Below the pieces are notes generated by a model, which was not told the origin of the DNA, did not search any database, and saw only the letters and a list, made by a program, of their open reading frames with translations. Source: Diospyros lotus (taxonomy: Eukaryota; Streptophyta; Magnoliopsida; Ericales; Ebenaceae). From it: a stretch of DNA of 64,000 nt. Below are positions 23,976-35,613 of this stretch, one piece after another. Where the stretch lies: contig NC_068350.1 of assembly GCF_014633365.1 (NCBI RefSeq), positions 6,650,501-6,714,500 on the forward strand. The letters are read 5' to 3'. Made by a program: the position numbers and the translations under genes. Positions within the stretch are counted from its first letter, which is position 1, and each line of letters starts with the position of its first letter.

Positions 23976-25226
23976 ACCATGTCAAGCCCCAATTTTCATT
24001 GCCCGCCTCCCTCGCGAGCCAAATTTAGCTCGCCCCACCAAATGGGTGGACCAAGTGGGAGGCAAGTCGAGCCTTCAATTTATATTAAAGAATATGGGAC
24101 CTATTCTTCAATTTATAATATCAATAATCATATAACTCTATTGTGCTTATATTTATTTCACAAATTAAGACAAATTGGTCTAATCCCATAAATGTACACT
24201 AATCCCAACATACCAATTATAATCACATGTAACTTATTGGGGCTTCAAGCAATGTTAAGCTAAAATTCAACTAATTTTCTTAAAATAAAACTTAATTAAT
24301 ATAACACACATTATAAAAAATTATATAACAATTAGATCATAAACCAAAATATTATATTAGACTTGAAAAAATATGTGAATGTACCATACTTGTAACACCT
24401 CTTGGACATGTAAGTGGTTTTTTGTAATGTTTATATTCAACCTTAAAGTTTTATATATTTTTTTTTTATCCTCTTAACTTAACATTCTCAATAAAATTAA
24501 AGTTAAAGCAATCAAAAATTACTCATATAACATAGTTTAGATTATATTTTAATAAACGATTACAAGAATGCCCCTATTATCAAGTTAGTCGTATATCTTG
24601 TCTTTATCTTTATGGTTCACATTTATCGCTTGACATATTTAAATATGTTATATAAATATTTAATTATTTAATAAGATTTTAAAAATACCTTCATCCACTA
24701 TACACAAGCATGGTATCGCTTGACTTACTCAAAAAAGTTTCATGGTCCAATGCATTAACTCCAAATCAAAATACAATAGGATGCTCATTTCATTAATCAC
24801 AAATTTGAGGATAGTGCAAATAACTCTTTAGATTAACTTTCATCCTCATTATGGTCAAACAATGACACATCCAATTAAACTAAATAGTCACCCACTCAAT
24901 CAACAATACGTATGAAATAAATATAGTTTTCGAAAATAACCACTTAGCTTATTTGGATAATTAATGACTAAAATTTCCTTTTAAATTTGTGTGTTAGGCT
25001 TAAATCACGTACCCAAAATGCCTATTGAACCTTGGGCTCACTCTACATGTACCCTTGATTCAAAATATTTTTTAAAATATTTTTTAGATTTTTTTTTCCA
25101 AAATTGTTTTATTTTCTATTTCATAATATATATATATATATATATTTTGTCTTCCTAGTGCATAAGGATTATGCGGCCAACTCAAGTGCAAGGCCACACA
25201 CCTACTTTTATTGGTGTGTGGTTCCA

Positions 25227-25857
25227 TGCTATCGACGTTTAGAAATGATCAACCGAGATTCGTCGACTCGTACTAATCCAGTAATCACGAATACAAGAGG
25301 AATAAAACAATAACACCATCAACAAATAATACGCAAGAGTTTTTTACGCGTTTCGACCAAAATGTTATCTAGTCCACGACTGTCCACTGATCTTTTGACA
25401 GAGTAACAGTATGTATCTTTTTATCATGCCTGTATAATAGATTTTGATCCCCTATTTATAGTGTGAGATATAGACAATTTACACAAAGTTAAAAGTGGTG
25501 GGGTCACCTAATGAGAGACAAAATGCCCTTATTATCTCCTTAAAACAGGCAGTAAAAGTTTCGCACAATGTGGGGACTGGTTTTCACGGATAAAGATAGG
25601 TAGACATCAAATCTGGATATTCTACTTCGTGGTTTTCTTTGCGAGCTGATCGAGTTGACCAGCGAGCTGGAGTCATTGTTAAGAGCTCGCTTGATATTGT
25701 GTTCAGAGCTCACGTTTTAGCAATTATGTGACCTCGTAGAGATGTCTTTGGTCTTGGGCACATTGGACTTTGAGAGGTTATGCCTTATCATTGGACCACT
25801 CTCAACTCAAAGTAGTCCTGCTAATAGTCCAAGGCTGTTTAAGAAATGTCCATAACA
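25227..25857 (-). mobile_element. Solo-LTR-like repeat, family A copy 2
   Basis: On the plus strand it runs from TGCTATCGACG to GTCCATAACA. On the minus strand it begins TGTTATGGAC, has CTATAAATAGGGGATC as TATA box (near 25453) and ends with the GCGTAAAAAACTCTTGCG segment typical of copia LTR R-U5 regions. It is the same family as 4346-5028. There is no interior or matching partner nearby, so it is probably a solo LTR. Confidence 0.65.
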
Positions 25858-26009
25858 CATGCGCCCGTGTTTCTGTCATCTCCTTCGATGATTAATTTGT
25901 GTCGCCAACTCTATTGTTAATCTATTTCTTTATTTTTTAATTTATTTTCTCTATTTTTATTTTTCTCTTATTATTGTTGGTTGTATATAACAATAAAATT
26001 ATTTGTCGA

Positions 26010-26400
26010 TAAATCATCTTTCAATAGTCAAGACTTTATAAAATAAAGCAATCAAAATACACAAGGTGTTTTATGCGAAAATTCTCAAATACTTAAGTTA
26101 AATTATTGAGAATGTTAAAAAAAATTTAGAGTTTTTTAATCAATATTTGAGGTGTATTTATTTTTTTATAAATATAAGTTCACCTATTTATAATTTTTTT
26201 TTAAGATTTATGATAAATAAGTTGAGTATTTCAAAATTTATTAGAATTTGAACTTTTAGAAATAAGACTTTGAGAGATTCCCATAAAGATTTTTGAAATT
26301 GTTACTTCACACTTTTGATTATGAGATAACCTCACATAGCACTTAATTCGAGAAGGTCTCTTGGAGACCTCTTCACGAGAGTCTACCAAGACTGTTTTTT
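26010..26400 (-). mobile_element. Possible further LTR fragment
   Basis: The minus strand shows a TATA-like TTATAAATAGG near 26180, followed by CGCATAAAACACCTTGTG (near 26064-26081), comparable in position and style to the R-U5 part of the neighbouring family A LTR. Edges are not defined. Confidence 0.35.
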
Positions 26401-26589
26401 GGGACCCTCTTTCCGTTGAGAGAGTATACTGAACAAATTTCTCGAACTCTTCTTTTAGAGAGGAGTTCCTTTTCTCCAGATCGGCCATCACCTGCCGCCT
26501 TCTGTTGGTGGGTCGCGCCATCACCTGTCGCTTCCTTCTTCTCCAGATCGGCCGTCGCCTTGTGGGTCTCCTCCTTGGTCGCGCCATCG

Positions 26590-26835
26590 CCGCCTCGTGC
26601 TTCCAGATCCGCCGCCGCAAGCCGCCGGGATTCCTCTCCAGATCGGCCGTCGCAGTTGTCGTCGCCTGGTGGGTCTCCTCCTTGGTCGCGCCATCGCCGC
26701 CTCGTGCTTCCAGATCCGCCGCCGCAAGCCGCCGGGATTCCTCTCCAGATCGGCCGTCGCCTGGTGGGTCTCCTCCTTGGTCGCGCCATCGCCGCCTTTG
26801 CTTCCAGATCCACCGCCGCAAGCCGCCCGTCGCCC
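26590..26835. repeat. GC-rich minisatellite of about 95-107-base units
   Basis: Two and a half copies of a unit lie head to tail, each including TGCTTCCAGATCCGCCGCCG, CAAGCCGCCGGGATTCC and GATCGGCCGTCGC. The first copy has an extra insert of about 12 bases (AGTTGTCGTCGC). Shorter related units extend left to about 26470. Long open frames on both strands here are by-products of the repeat and of its high GC. Confidence 0.8.
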
Positions 26836-27221
26836 TTATCATCGTCTCCTGCCACCTCCTTCTTCCAGATCACCCGTCGCTGTTGTCGTCTCCTTCATTG
26901 CTGATCGGTATATCTCTCTACACTGCTCATCGCCTCCATTTTTTGCACGTATATGTTTCTGTAATATTATTTGCAATTTGGAATTTTGTGATTATTTTAT
27001 GCAAATATTATGCTTCTGATAGCATTTTGCGATTAGTTTCTGCAAATACTATGTTTGTGATTATTTGTGATTTTGTGATTAGTTTCTGATCTCTTTTGCT
27101 GTAATTTTTATGTTCCATTTCTGAGGGAGACAAATACTAGATATTCCAATTTCTGCATGTCTCCCATGTTGTTGATTGGTTAGGGATTTAGGTACTATAT
27201 TCAAGTTTATGCATATGTTTA

Positions 27222-27488
27222 TCAATGCCTTTACATTCTTCGGGCAGAATGATTGTTGAGTACACTTTTGGAGTGTGGAAGGCTAGATTTAGGATCTTAG
27301 GGGATATGCCCACATATAGTTTTGATACCCAACGAGACATAGTTCTAGGTACAATAACCATCCATAACTATATTAGGAAGAAAGAGGTACAGGATAATGC
27401 ATTCATAACAGTAGAAAACGAAAATTATATTCTTGGTGCACAATTCATCTCCCCATCCGACAATCAATTTAACGAGGAAGTAGACTAG
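27222..27488 (+). pseudogene. PIF/Harbinger transposase C-terminal fragment (ALP1-like)
   Basis: The frame contains VEYTFGVWKARFRIL, then IVLGTITIHNYIRK. These correspond to the C-terminal end of the DDE-type nuclease of plant Harbinger transposases and the ALP1-like host proteins derived from them: the family pattern is E-x-x-F-G-x-W-K-x-R-x-R-I-L and later A-x-x-I-H-N-x-I-R. The N-terminal DD residues and helix-turn-helix are absent. Upstream DNA to 26.4 kb is noncoding and repetitive. A sequence near 28207 (minus strand GAGGCTGTTTGGCTTAACAC) could be one terminus of the element, but the matching left end was not found. Confidence 0.75.
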
Positions 27489-27489
27489 A

Positions 27490-28632
27490 GTGATAATTAT
27501 TGGATGGCATTGCGGGATGCTATAACTCTGGATATTGGACAATTAGAATAATTGTATTTAATTTTTTAATTTTGTTCTACTAACCCTTTTTGTTTATGTA
27601 TGGGAAAATTGAACTTCAATTCAAATATTGTGTCTTATCTAATTTTGGATTTTGTAATTATCAATTAAATAGTCTTATCTAATATTGTAATTTTGTAATA
27701 TTTATCAAATTTATGGACGAAACAAATCTACATTTTAGAAATAATTTATTTAAATATTAATAATTTAATTGTATTGATAAAATATAAAAATAAAGAATTT
27801 TATATAATGTCTCAACATATATATTTTACATTTTTATGAAATAAACCTAAATTTAAATATAAAGTATTGTATTAATATATTTTTTAATAATTATGTATAA
27901 TTTATCAACTTGTAATTGTAAGTATTTTATCAATTAGAAATTAATTTATAATTTTTTTCGTAAAAATTAGTGTTTTATGAATTTTATTTGTATTATTCAG
28001 TATCATGTTTGTTTTAGTCTTTTTGTCAAGTTCTGACAGTTTATCAGCTTTTACAAACGAAACATATAACTATTAACTAATAGCTTAAATGCACATTTAT
28101 CCAAACACGTTATCGACTTAAACGCTACATAGCTTTTATGCTTTACATAACTTAAAAGCTAACTAGCTTAAAAGCTCAAATAAAAAGTGTTAAGCCAAAC
28201 AGCCTCTCAATGACCCATGACGTCATTAAATTGGTTCGGTCTTCTCCGACGTGCGTCTCCTCTTCTTCTCCGGTCACAGCTGTTGTCTGCTAGCTCGCCC
28301 TCTCTTCTTATCATCTGGCAGTCCCTTGTCTCTTCTCCAGCCAACTCACTGCCGTCGTAGACGCCGACGACTGGAGTTTTTCGATTTAAGATAAGCAATT
28401 ATTTTTCAGATCTAGTGAGATCCAACTGTCGAAACGTTTTGCTTTTCAGGTATGTGGGTCACAAGACCAAAACAATTGTGATTGTCGGTTTCAATCGTCG
28501 GAATCTGCCATGGATGGTGGCCGACAACCGGCGACAGAAACGACTAGCTTTTTTCCTAAAAATTAATTTTTAGATTTGGTAAGTTCTAATCGTCGGATCA
28601 ACAGTGTCATTCATCTTTGTAATTTCTGTCAT
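27490..28632. other. AT-rich tract then a GC-richer spacer, no gene
   Basis: 27.5-28.0 kb is very AT-rich. 28.05-28.2 kb holds repeated AGCTTAAAAGCT-type motifs that may belong to the Harbinger terminus. 28.2-28.6 kb is GC-richer, with CCGACG-type motifs but no recognisable frame. Confidence 0.5.
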
Positions 28633-29180
28633 TGTTGAAATATTTGCCTAAGGATTAGACATATGGTCACGGGAGAGTAAGGACGAATAGAAGGTATTAG
28701 ATTAAGTCTTTTAGAAGTCTGTTAGTTAGGAATATATTTGTAATTGCAGGTGGTTAATGGAGTCCTTGTAAATCCCGCCCTCTATAATTTATAAATAGAG
28801 GGTTCGGGAGTTATATTCTTCTCTCATTCAGTTTTGCGATCTATCTTGTGGAAAGAGTATGTACTGGGTACGTGCGGGAGAGAAAAGGGTTATTGCTTTG
28901 TAATTTCTGGGTAGTGCAGCTTGGTAATAGGGCTGACAGAGAAATCAGTGCATGTAATCTTTGTTTCTGGTTTCAAGATAGTGAAGAGCAAAGTCATATC
29001 AGTTTGGATGTAGGTTCTCCTTCTAGGAGTTCCGAACCTGGATAAATCATTTGTCTTGTGTGTGGGTGCTTTGATTCTGTGTTAATTTCTTGTATTCCTA
29101 TTTCTGTTCTAATCGTGAGTGAGAGTTTGTATTTGTCTTGAGGGAGAATTGAGTCGGTGTCGGCGAGAATTATTACAACA
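28633..29180 (+). mobile_element. Solo LTR, copia type
   Basis: It starts TGTTGAAATA and ends TTACAACA, giving TGTTG/CAACA termini. CCTCTATAATTTATAAATAGAG near 28781-28802 is the TATA region, followed by a CT-rich leader. The flanks GTCAT (28628-28632) and GTAAT (29181-29185) match at four of five positions, a plausible decayed target duplication. No internal region is present. Its general layout resembles the LTRs of the element at the right edge of the window. Confidence 0.7.
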
Positions 29181-30309
29181 GTAATCTTTTTCCACAATCT
29201 TTTGCATCATAATAAGGTATAATCGATTAGATTGTTTCAGGAGTTTTTATCCCCTTTTTTCTTTTCCCTTCCAATTTTTGATAACTAACTTATTTGAGAG
29301 CGAAACTTTCAAGATGTTCATTAGAGAATGTAGCCAAAGTAGGTTGGTGTCTCAATGAAGGGAATAATAAATGACATGCGGCGGTGGGGGGGAAGATAGA
29401 GAGGGAGGGAGGAGGGTCAGTGTACATGCCAGCAATTTCAATAACTTCTTTTGATCCCTCGTCCTTCTCCATATTCTTTTAGAAAGAGTCATTGTTGCTG
29501 TGGAGGGTTTCAGGGTTATTTTTTTAAATCCTGGTAGTGAAGAATAAAATGAAAAAGGGATTTAGATACTTCCTCTCCTCTTCTTCCACATTCTTTCTAT
29601 TTCTGATCCGTAACCCAGAAACTCATTTAGGACTCAAATTCAAGGATGTTTATTAGGAATTTAGGAGTATCGCCTTAAGCTGCTTGGTATCCAAAAAGGG
29701 ATTTAGATTGTTGGGAGAGATTGAAATACGAAAGATTGAGACTAAATGTTCAAAATATTCATATACAAAATGGACAGATGTATAATCCATGAGGTTAGCA
29801 AAGTAAAAGGCTTGTTAGCCAGAGAAACAAGGAAATTATGGATCCAAAAACTTAGAGACGAGATTTTTTGTTTCTTAGAGACGAATTTTTTCAGCTTTAG
29901 AGATGGGGAAGATAAAGAGCTTTGTCGTTTCTTTTTAAATAATTTTTATATTGCAATTTGGGTGATATTTTATTACTCGGATTGATTCGATGCTATTAGG
30001 ATTTACATAAACTGGAAGATCTGGTGGCAGTAGATTTTGGCATTGGGGGCAGATGAGAAATTGAACATAGTGATTGTCAAAAGTGAAGAGAGAGAAAAAG
30101 AAGTCAAGTGAGTTGTCGTATTTTGGTGCAGATAGGGAGTGAGTTTAAATTACTGGGACTCTTGAGATAAAATGAAACTGTGAAAGGAAAATAAAACTGA
30201 ATTTACCTAATTATATTTAAATTATTCGATGATCAAATAGTGAAACTTATAGCACATGGATTCATCATATTTTTCAACTTTTCTAGAACTGGAAAATGCT
30301 GCTGGCTTT
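29181..30309. repeat. Chimeric duplicate: inverted APY7-intron piece joined to CobW-intron piece
   Basis: The minus strand of 29181-29855 aligns by eye with 47090-47618, then across the copia site to 52109-52135, then 53733-53870, all inside the APY7 intron. From about 29875 to 30309, and after the chromovirus from 39783 to about 40000, the plus strand aligns with 59350-60010 (end of the CobW exon and its following intron). In this copy the exon end reads ATGGGGAAG followed by ATAAAG, so the splice donor GT is lost. Bases 29324-29328 (GAGAA) are the unoccupied version of the copia target TTCTC in the APY7 intron. Confidence 0.75.
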
Positions 30310-30655
30310 TGATAAGTCTCGGATCTGAGACTTATGCAGTTTGGAAAATTAAGTAGCCGTAGAATTCAAATTGGAGGGAGAGAAAGAGAGAATTTAAAAG
30401 GAGGAGGGAGGATTGAGAGGAAAAGAGAGAATTTTGGAGGGAAAGATTTATGTTCTATTTAATTGCGTAAATCCCATCCTCGGTGCCTCTTATCCTTTTA
30501 TAGGCAGCCTTATGGTTGTAACCGCAAGGGTACAAGTTGTTAGAGCTACAACCGTTTAGTATAGCTATGGCTTATTACAATACTGAGCTAATTACAGCCT
30601 TGCCCCTAACTACTAATTACATTCATGCCCTTGCTCGCCCTTTAGGGTCATGACA
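30310..30655 (-). repeat. 3' LTR of the chromovirus
   Basis: 346 bases. The plus strand just beyond it (30656-30671) is the complement of a polypurine tract reading TTGGGGAGAGGGGAAA on the minus strand. Confidence 0.9.
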
Positions 30656-31139
30656 TTTCCCCTCTCCCCAAGAAAGACAGTAGTTGGGCTGCTCGAGGGT
30701 ATTGCTTTAGCAAGTCCGGTAGGTACTCCCAGGTTTCATTATCTGGGTGCAGGTGGCTCCATTGGACCAAAACTTCAATTAGGGGAATAGTATCCTTTGA
30801 GGTGATCCTCTGGTCCACAATAGCTTGGGCTTCCACCGGCACCTCTTTGTCTTCATCTATTGGGGGAAGATGGGGTCTGGTTGTGGTTGTAGGCTCCATT
30901 GCTTTCTTTAGCAGTGACACGTGGAACATTGGATGAGTGGTTGTCCTTTCAAGCAATTGCAGCCTGTAAGCTACCTTGCCTACTTTAGCAAGCACTGTGT
31001 ATGGCCCAAAGTATTTGGGGCTCAACTTAGAGGCAGGGGTTGATGAGAAAGAGTGTTGGGGGAACCTCTTGACCTTCAAATATACTCTATCACCCACATT
31101 AAATTCCCGATCACTCCTCCTATCCACCACTTGCTTCAT
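30648..31139 (-). pseudogene. Chromovirus integrase C-terminus with chromodomain
   Basis: This open frame of 163 codons has the GPF/Y-type region (NVGDRVYLKVKRFPQ, KYFGPYTVLAKVGKVAYRL, HPMFHVSLLKK) and then a chromodomain-like segment ending VLVQWSHLHPDNETWEYLPD. In chromoviruses the chromodomain guides integration toward particular chromatin. This is the best preserved part of the element. Confidence 0.85.
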
Positions 31140-31922
31140 CTAGTTCTGAGTTGTGGCTAGTTCCTTCTTTAGTAGTTGTGTCACCCTTTGTCTTTGTTGT
31201 AAATACTCTTTCATGGTAGGTACTGTTGTGGGGGCGTTCATTAAGGCATGTAGGAGAGGGGCTAGGTACCCAAATAATGCCTCTCAAATGGGGACTTCTT
31301 GATGGCATTGTGGTAGCTTGAATTGTACCATCACTGTGCCATAGATAGCCTCTACCACAACTCTTGAGCTTGGCAAAACACGTACAAAGTAGGTAGGACT
31401 CCAAGCGTTGATTCACTCTCTCCGTTTGCCCATCCGTTTCTAGATGGTATGCCATGGACATATGTGGCCTGACTCCCAAGCCTTTAAACAACTCTTGCCA
31501 AAAATGACTTGTAAAAATCTTATCCCTATCGAACACTATTGATCTTGGGACCCCATGAATCTTAACCACTAAGTCAAGGAATTGTCTAGCCACCTCTTGG
31601 CCGTGAATGGGTGGGTGAGACTTACAAAGTATGCAAACTTAGTTAATCTATCCACGATTACCAATATAGTATCCCTGCCCTCTGATCTGGGTAGTCCTTT
31701 AATGAAGTCCATAGACACCCCTTCCCAAGCCTATTATGGGATGGCCAATGGTTGGAGGAGTCTTGGTAAGGCCACATGCTCGTGCTTGCACCTTTGACAA
31801 GTCCATAAGACAACACAAATTCCACTACTTCCTTCTTGGGTCCTGTTCAAAAGAACATTTGTCTTTATCTTCTGGTAGGTAGCCTGAATTCCAGAACGGC
31901 CCCCCAAGGGAGAGTCACACAA
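31120..31922 (-). pseudogene. Chromovirus integrase, broken
   Basis: A degenerate zinc-binding segment (CQRCKHEH near 31740-31760) precedes the core. The three acidic catalytic positions are still visible: SMDFIKGLP near 31700, VFDRDKIFTSHFWQ near 31520-31560, and TDGQTERVNQRLE near 31400-31440. The core is in two frames and lacks a continuous link to RNase H because of the nested insertion. Confidence 0.87.
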
Positions 31923-32006
31923 GGATTGCAGAATCCTTCATTTGAGCCTTTGATCATCCCCCACCACTATCCTGCCACGATATCTGATTAGTCCTTGTGT
32001 CATGGT

Positions 32007-32494
32007 TGTCATGAACCTTGGAGATGAGTTAGGGTATGAAAGGAAGATTGAGAATAATAAGAGAAGAATTTGGGGAAGAGATCAGTTGGGAGGGAGAGAA
32101 CAACAAGAAGATGAGGGAGGAGATTATCGAGAGAGAGAGAGTGGGAGAAATAGTAGAAAGAAATAAAGTATTCAATTCATTTTTAGCATGCTCTTTACAG
32201 AAGAAGGATCAAGCTTATATAGCTTGAATCGTGGGTGTTGCCATAGCATATCACACCCACTTTAACTAACTAATTTGTCCTATTCTAGCACATAGACACC
32301 TGGCAGATTCTGCCATAATAAACTAACCAGTTGGAAAGGTAATACAAACAAGAGAATGAAATACTAAGGCAATACAAGTAATATCCAAGCTAATACAAAA
32401 CTTAGCCTCAAAATTATACGCCTCCCTAGTCTCGTGACAAACTATTGCAACCATATTACAATGATGCCCTTTTATTGTTCCTGGGGTCATGACA
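32007..32494 (-). repeat. 3' LTR of the nested element
   Basis: 488 bases, closely matching 35614-36110. It contains a purine-rich (GA) tract near 32127-32150 and ATATAGC-type sequence near 32217. Confidence 0.9.
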
Positions 32495-32555
32495 ATTCCC
32501 CTCTCCTCGAGAGAGTTTTTGTCCTCAAGAACTTGCAACAAGTAGCCATTGCTCT

Positions 32556-32927
32556 TCACCCAATTTCAGCCTTCTCTATCTGTTTCATTCCTCGTTCCTT
32601 CTTTCTCCTCCTAGGTCTCTTCTTCTTTGTTCTTAGGTTTCCAAGATCCATCCCAGGCATACTTTGGCCTAGAACTTCAATTGAAGAAATCTGATCGAGT
32701 TCAAGTTTGATGCCCCCACCTTTTATAATAGCTGGCCTACCAAAATCGGTCTCCTTGTCCAATACAAGGATGGATAACGGACCTACAACCATAACTGCCT
32801 TTACTGTATTCCCCTTCAACCCATGGCCAAGCTCTGTTGCAAAAATATTAACATCATTCTTGGAAATATAGTGATGAAGAATTGTAGACTTACCTTGGGT
32901 GCTTAGACCAATGCTGTCTGTGAGCAT
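32556..32927 (-). CDS. ORF of 123 codons inside the nested element, unknown
   Basis: It ends with a strongly basic stretch (TKKKRPRRRKKERG, near residues 101-114) that looks like a nuclear-localisation or nucleic-acid-binding tail. The preceding part has IFATELGHGLKGNTVKAVMVV and GGGIKLELDQI. It lies downstream of the 226-codon frame in the same orientation, and the 340 bases between may once have joined them. No family is recognised. Confidence 0.4.
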   Translation of the reverse strand: MLTDSIGLSTQGKSTILHHYISKNDVNIFATELGHGLKGNTVKAVMVVGPLSILVLDKETDFGRPAIIKGGGIKLELDQISSIEVLGQSMPGMDLGNLRTKKKRPRRRKKERGMKQIEKAEIG

Positions 32928-33266
32928 TGGAATTAGGGGCTGTTATGATTTCAATCCTAGCCAATAGCTCCTTAGTGGCTACCATAATGCCTTCATCCCA
33001 GCCCTCTTTTCCGACCTGATTTGCAGCCCAATTATCTAATGAAATAATATCTTTGCCTGGACTATCATATGTATGGAAGCCATCTATGTAGTAGTTCTTA
33101 CCTCCAATTTGTTCTATAGACTAATTAACACTCGATTTATCAGCTTCTAGCTCTTGTAAAGTGTGATCTATACAGATCTCCTCATCCAATCTACTTTCAT
33201 GTTCTGAATCCTGAGTTACCATTGATAAATTGGCTTTGATTCCAGCAACAACTTCCTTAATATTGA

Positions 33267-33947
33267 CTAATTTTTAGTTGGTTCCTCTTGATTCCATGCG
33301 AGTAATCCAACAACTTCTTTTTCCCCGTATTTGTCGAGATATTTCTCTACATGCACTTCTCCTTCAAAAAGATTCGTGGGCTCCTTTTGATCTTCTGCCA
33401 TATCAACTTGATCAATATAATTTGCCTTGAGATTATGCTTTTCACCACCAAAATTACTCCCAATATTGCAGCCATCCTTCTGGTCACTGCTGCCTCCATC
33501 AGAATGCTTCTTTTTCTGCTCAAAGTCTAGAGTAGGCAGTGAATCGGTCGTTTGTAATCTTGTCTCCTCCTTCGGTTGCTCTACTCCAAGGAATTCCTCA
33601 TTGTTAAAACTTTCGTGATAATCATCAAAGTATTCCACCGGAAAGTTGTAATGATACTTCTTAATAAGTATCATTGCAAACTCTTGTAGCTTATCGCATA
33701 TCATAAGGCCAAATTCCTTGCTCTTATCATGTACCCCATTGCTTGCTCTCTTGTCCCATTGGTTGATCTCATTCTCAAACTTCTTTTCCCCTGTTTGTTG
33801 CTTTTGGCCAACTAAAAATGCAGTACTCTTCTGCTGTAGTTGAGGCTCCACTTGTTTCATGTGTGCACCGCTTCCCATGGCCGACATCTCCTGAATAGTA
33901 CACTTCGAAAACCAAGGAGGAGTTCTATACATTCTTCTATTTCGCAT
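33267..33947 (-). CDS. ORF of 226 codons inside the nested element, unknown
   Basis: The predicted protein is hydrophilic and rich in Glu, Lys, Asp and Asn, with no membrane segment. It has the motifs MYRTPPWFSKC near the start and FAMILIKKYHYNFPVEYFDDYHESF near residues 90-115. No zinc knuckle, DSG protease, DD reverse-transcriptase or DDE integrase motif is present. It lies between the element's LTRs in the element's own orientation, so it may be an element-specific protein or captured host sequence. I do not recognise it. Confidence 0.45.
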   Translation of the reverse strand: MRNRRMYRTPPWFSKCTIQEMSAMGSGAHMKQVEPQLQQKSTAFLVGQKQQTGEKKFENEINQWDKRASNGVHDKSKEFGLMICDKLQEFAMILIKKYHYNFPVEYFDDYHESFNNEEFLGVEQPKEETRLQTTDSLPTLDFEQKKKHSDGGSSDQKDGCNIGSNFGGEKHNLKANYIDQVDMAEDQKEPTNLFEGEVHVEKYLDKYGEKEVVGLLAWNQEEPTKN

Positions 33948-35592
33948 GTTATAACAATTCCTATACTTGTCTCATGCACGTCAATAGCCGAGGCACCCTC
34001 TCTTCTTTGCTATTCCCTTACGAACCAAGTTGATTGAAATTCACAGCTGAAATCTACCTCTTACTTCCCCTTACTCATTGCCTAAAGCACCAACAATCAA
34101 CGTGCATGATAAGTTGGAAGAATCCGCTTCTCAAACAGAATCCACCTCTGATTTTTTTTCCCCCCATAGTTTCCCCTTTTTGGTACTGCTTACTGATTTA
34201 TAATTGGCTGCTCCAAATTCGCCTCCAATATTAATCGACTCCAATGCGATTGCTATAATTTTTCGGATTCAGGCCGGAAGTCACTGCACCCACTGTCTAG
34301 TTCAATGGCAGTCATTTGTCTTGCTTTTACTTTCAATTTAGACCGCCTTACTCGCAGCTTCCAAACTCACCAAAGCCTTGCTAGTGAATCCGTTTCTATA
34401 AAAGCCTATTACCTATGTTCAACTTCCACTTTTCCTCCACAATTTAAATTGAGACTCCTATTTTGAGAATTAATCACGTTGGAAAGTAATAGCCTAGAAC
34501 CAGTCGGAACTCACCTGGCTAGATCTTTGCCACATTCCACCAATCTCCGTTTGTCTGGGTCAGAATCGTTTGTGGAAGTCACCTTCCAATTCTACCTTTA
34601 ATCATTGCTAAAAGGCTTCTTGATTCTCACCAAAACCGTCTCTGACGAATCAATGAAGCTTCTCTAGAGTTCGATTTAGACCCTCACGCCAAGAGTCATG
34701 GCCGTATCTCACATCTTAGTAGTCACCTCCAAATCACCAATGAGAATCACTGCTCACTGTTAGCTGTGACTAAGGGATTCTACCAAGGATCAGTTGGAAC
34801 ATCGTACCTTGCTCGTTTTCAATGTCGAACAAGTGACCAACGTCTTAGCCGGAGGCCACTCCTCCTACGTCTCCTTCAAATCCTAGTCGACCTCACCTTC
34901 TCATGCATCGAAATCAGTTACTACTTCAGATCCAACATGCGATTGCCTTGATTCAACAATTACTTTCAAACTTGCTTCCTTACTCACCGAAATCTTGACT
35001 CAGCCGCCAAAGACCCCCCGGCTTGCTCACTTCAAATCGAACCGAACACTATTGAATTCTGAACTCTAACCGAGGAAGACCACTTTGTGATGCCCTCTGA
35101 TTGGGTCCGTGAGGAGATTAGAAATCACTTGACCTTGCTTCACCCTCAATCCTTCCTCGTTTGACAAGGGCTATTCACCGAATCCATTTGAATTGGCTGT
35201 GACAGCCTTCCTCACCCTTGTCCTCAACTCTGGCGGAACTCTTGCAACGTATCTTCTGCTTCAATCGCACGCGCCTAGGCCGTCAGCTTCACCCTCCGAT
35301 GGACTCACACCTCTTCGGGACGTCCGCTACAGTCATAGACGCTCGGTGGTCCGCTTAACTCTCCAATTGATTGCTGCTTCTCATGAATGACGTTCGTTCG
35401 CGTCACCCCACCATCCGCTTCTCACGAATGACTGCTGTCCGCTTCTTTGGCGTGCTCGCCAGTCGACCCAACTTCGTTCGACTGCAAGACCGTCAGCTTT
35501 GGTCAAAATCACCTTTCGACCTAAGTGAGCAGCACACGCCCTAGTCGTATTCGCCTTCAAATCAGAGCCACAACAGAAACACATCCGAGGAT
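33948..35592. other. Noncoding interior of the nested element
   Basis: Between the primer site and the 226-codon frame, 1.6 kb on the minus strand shows no supported frame. Short ORFs on either strand have no family resemblance. Confidence 0.5.
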
Positions 35593-35610
35593 GGTACTGC
35601 TCTGATACCA
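35593..35610 (-). promoter_or_regulatory. Primer-binding site of the nested element
   Basis: The minus strand reads TGGTATCAGAGCAGTACC. The first 12 bases match the initiator tRNA-Met 3' end. The site begins three bases from the LTR. Confidence 0.85.
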
Positions 35611-35613
35611 ATT

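Noticed and set aside
26231..27089. Overlapping long open frames on both strands (up to 203 codons)
   Set aside because: They are by-products of a GC-rich tandem repeat. The translations are low-complexity Arg/Ala/Ser/Pro repeats without domain features.
28207..28398. 63-codon minus-strand frame
   Set aside because: It is Arg/Asp-rich with no motif and lies in a spacer between repeats.
35381..35611. 76-codon minus-strand frame with CFCCGSD
   Set aside because: It starts in the primer-site region of the nested LTR element, the cysteines do not match a zinc-knuckle pattern and there is no family match.
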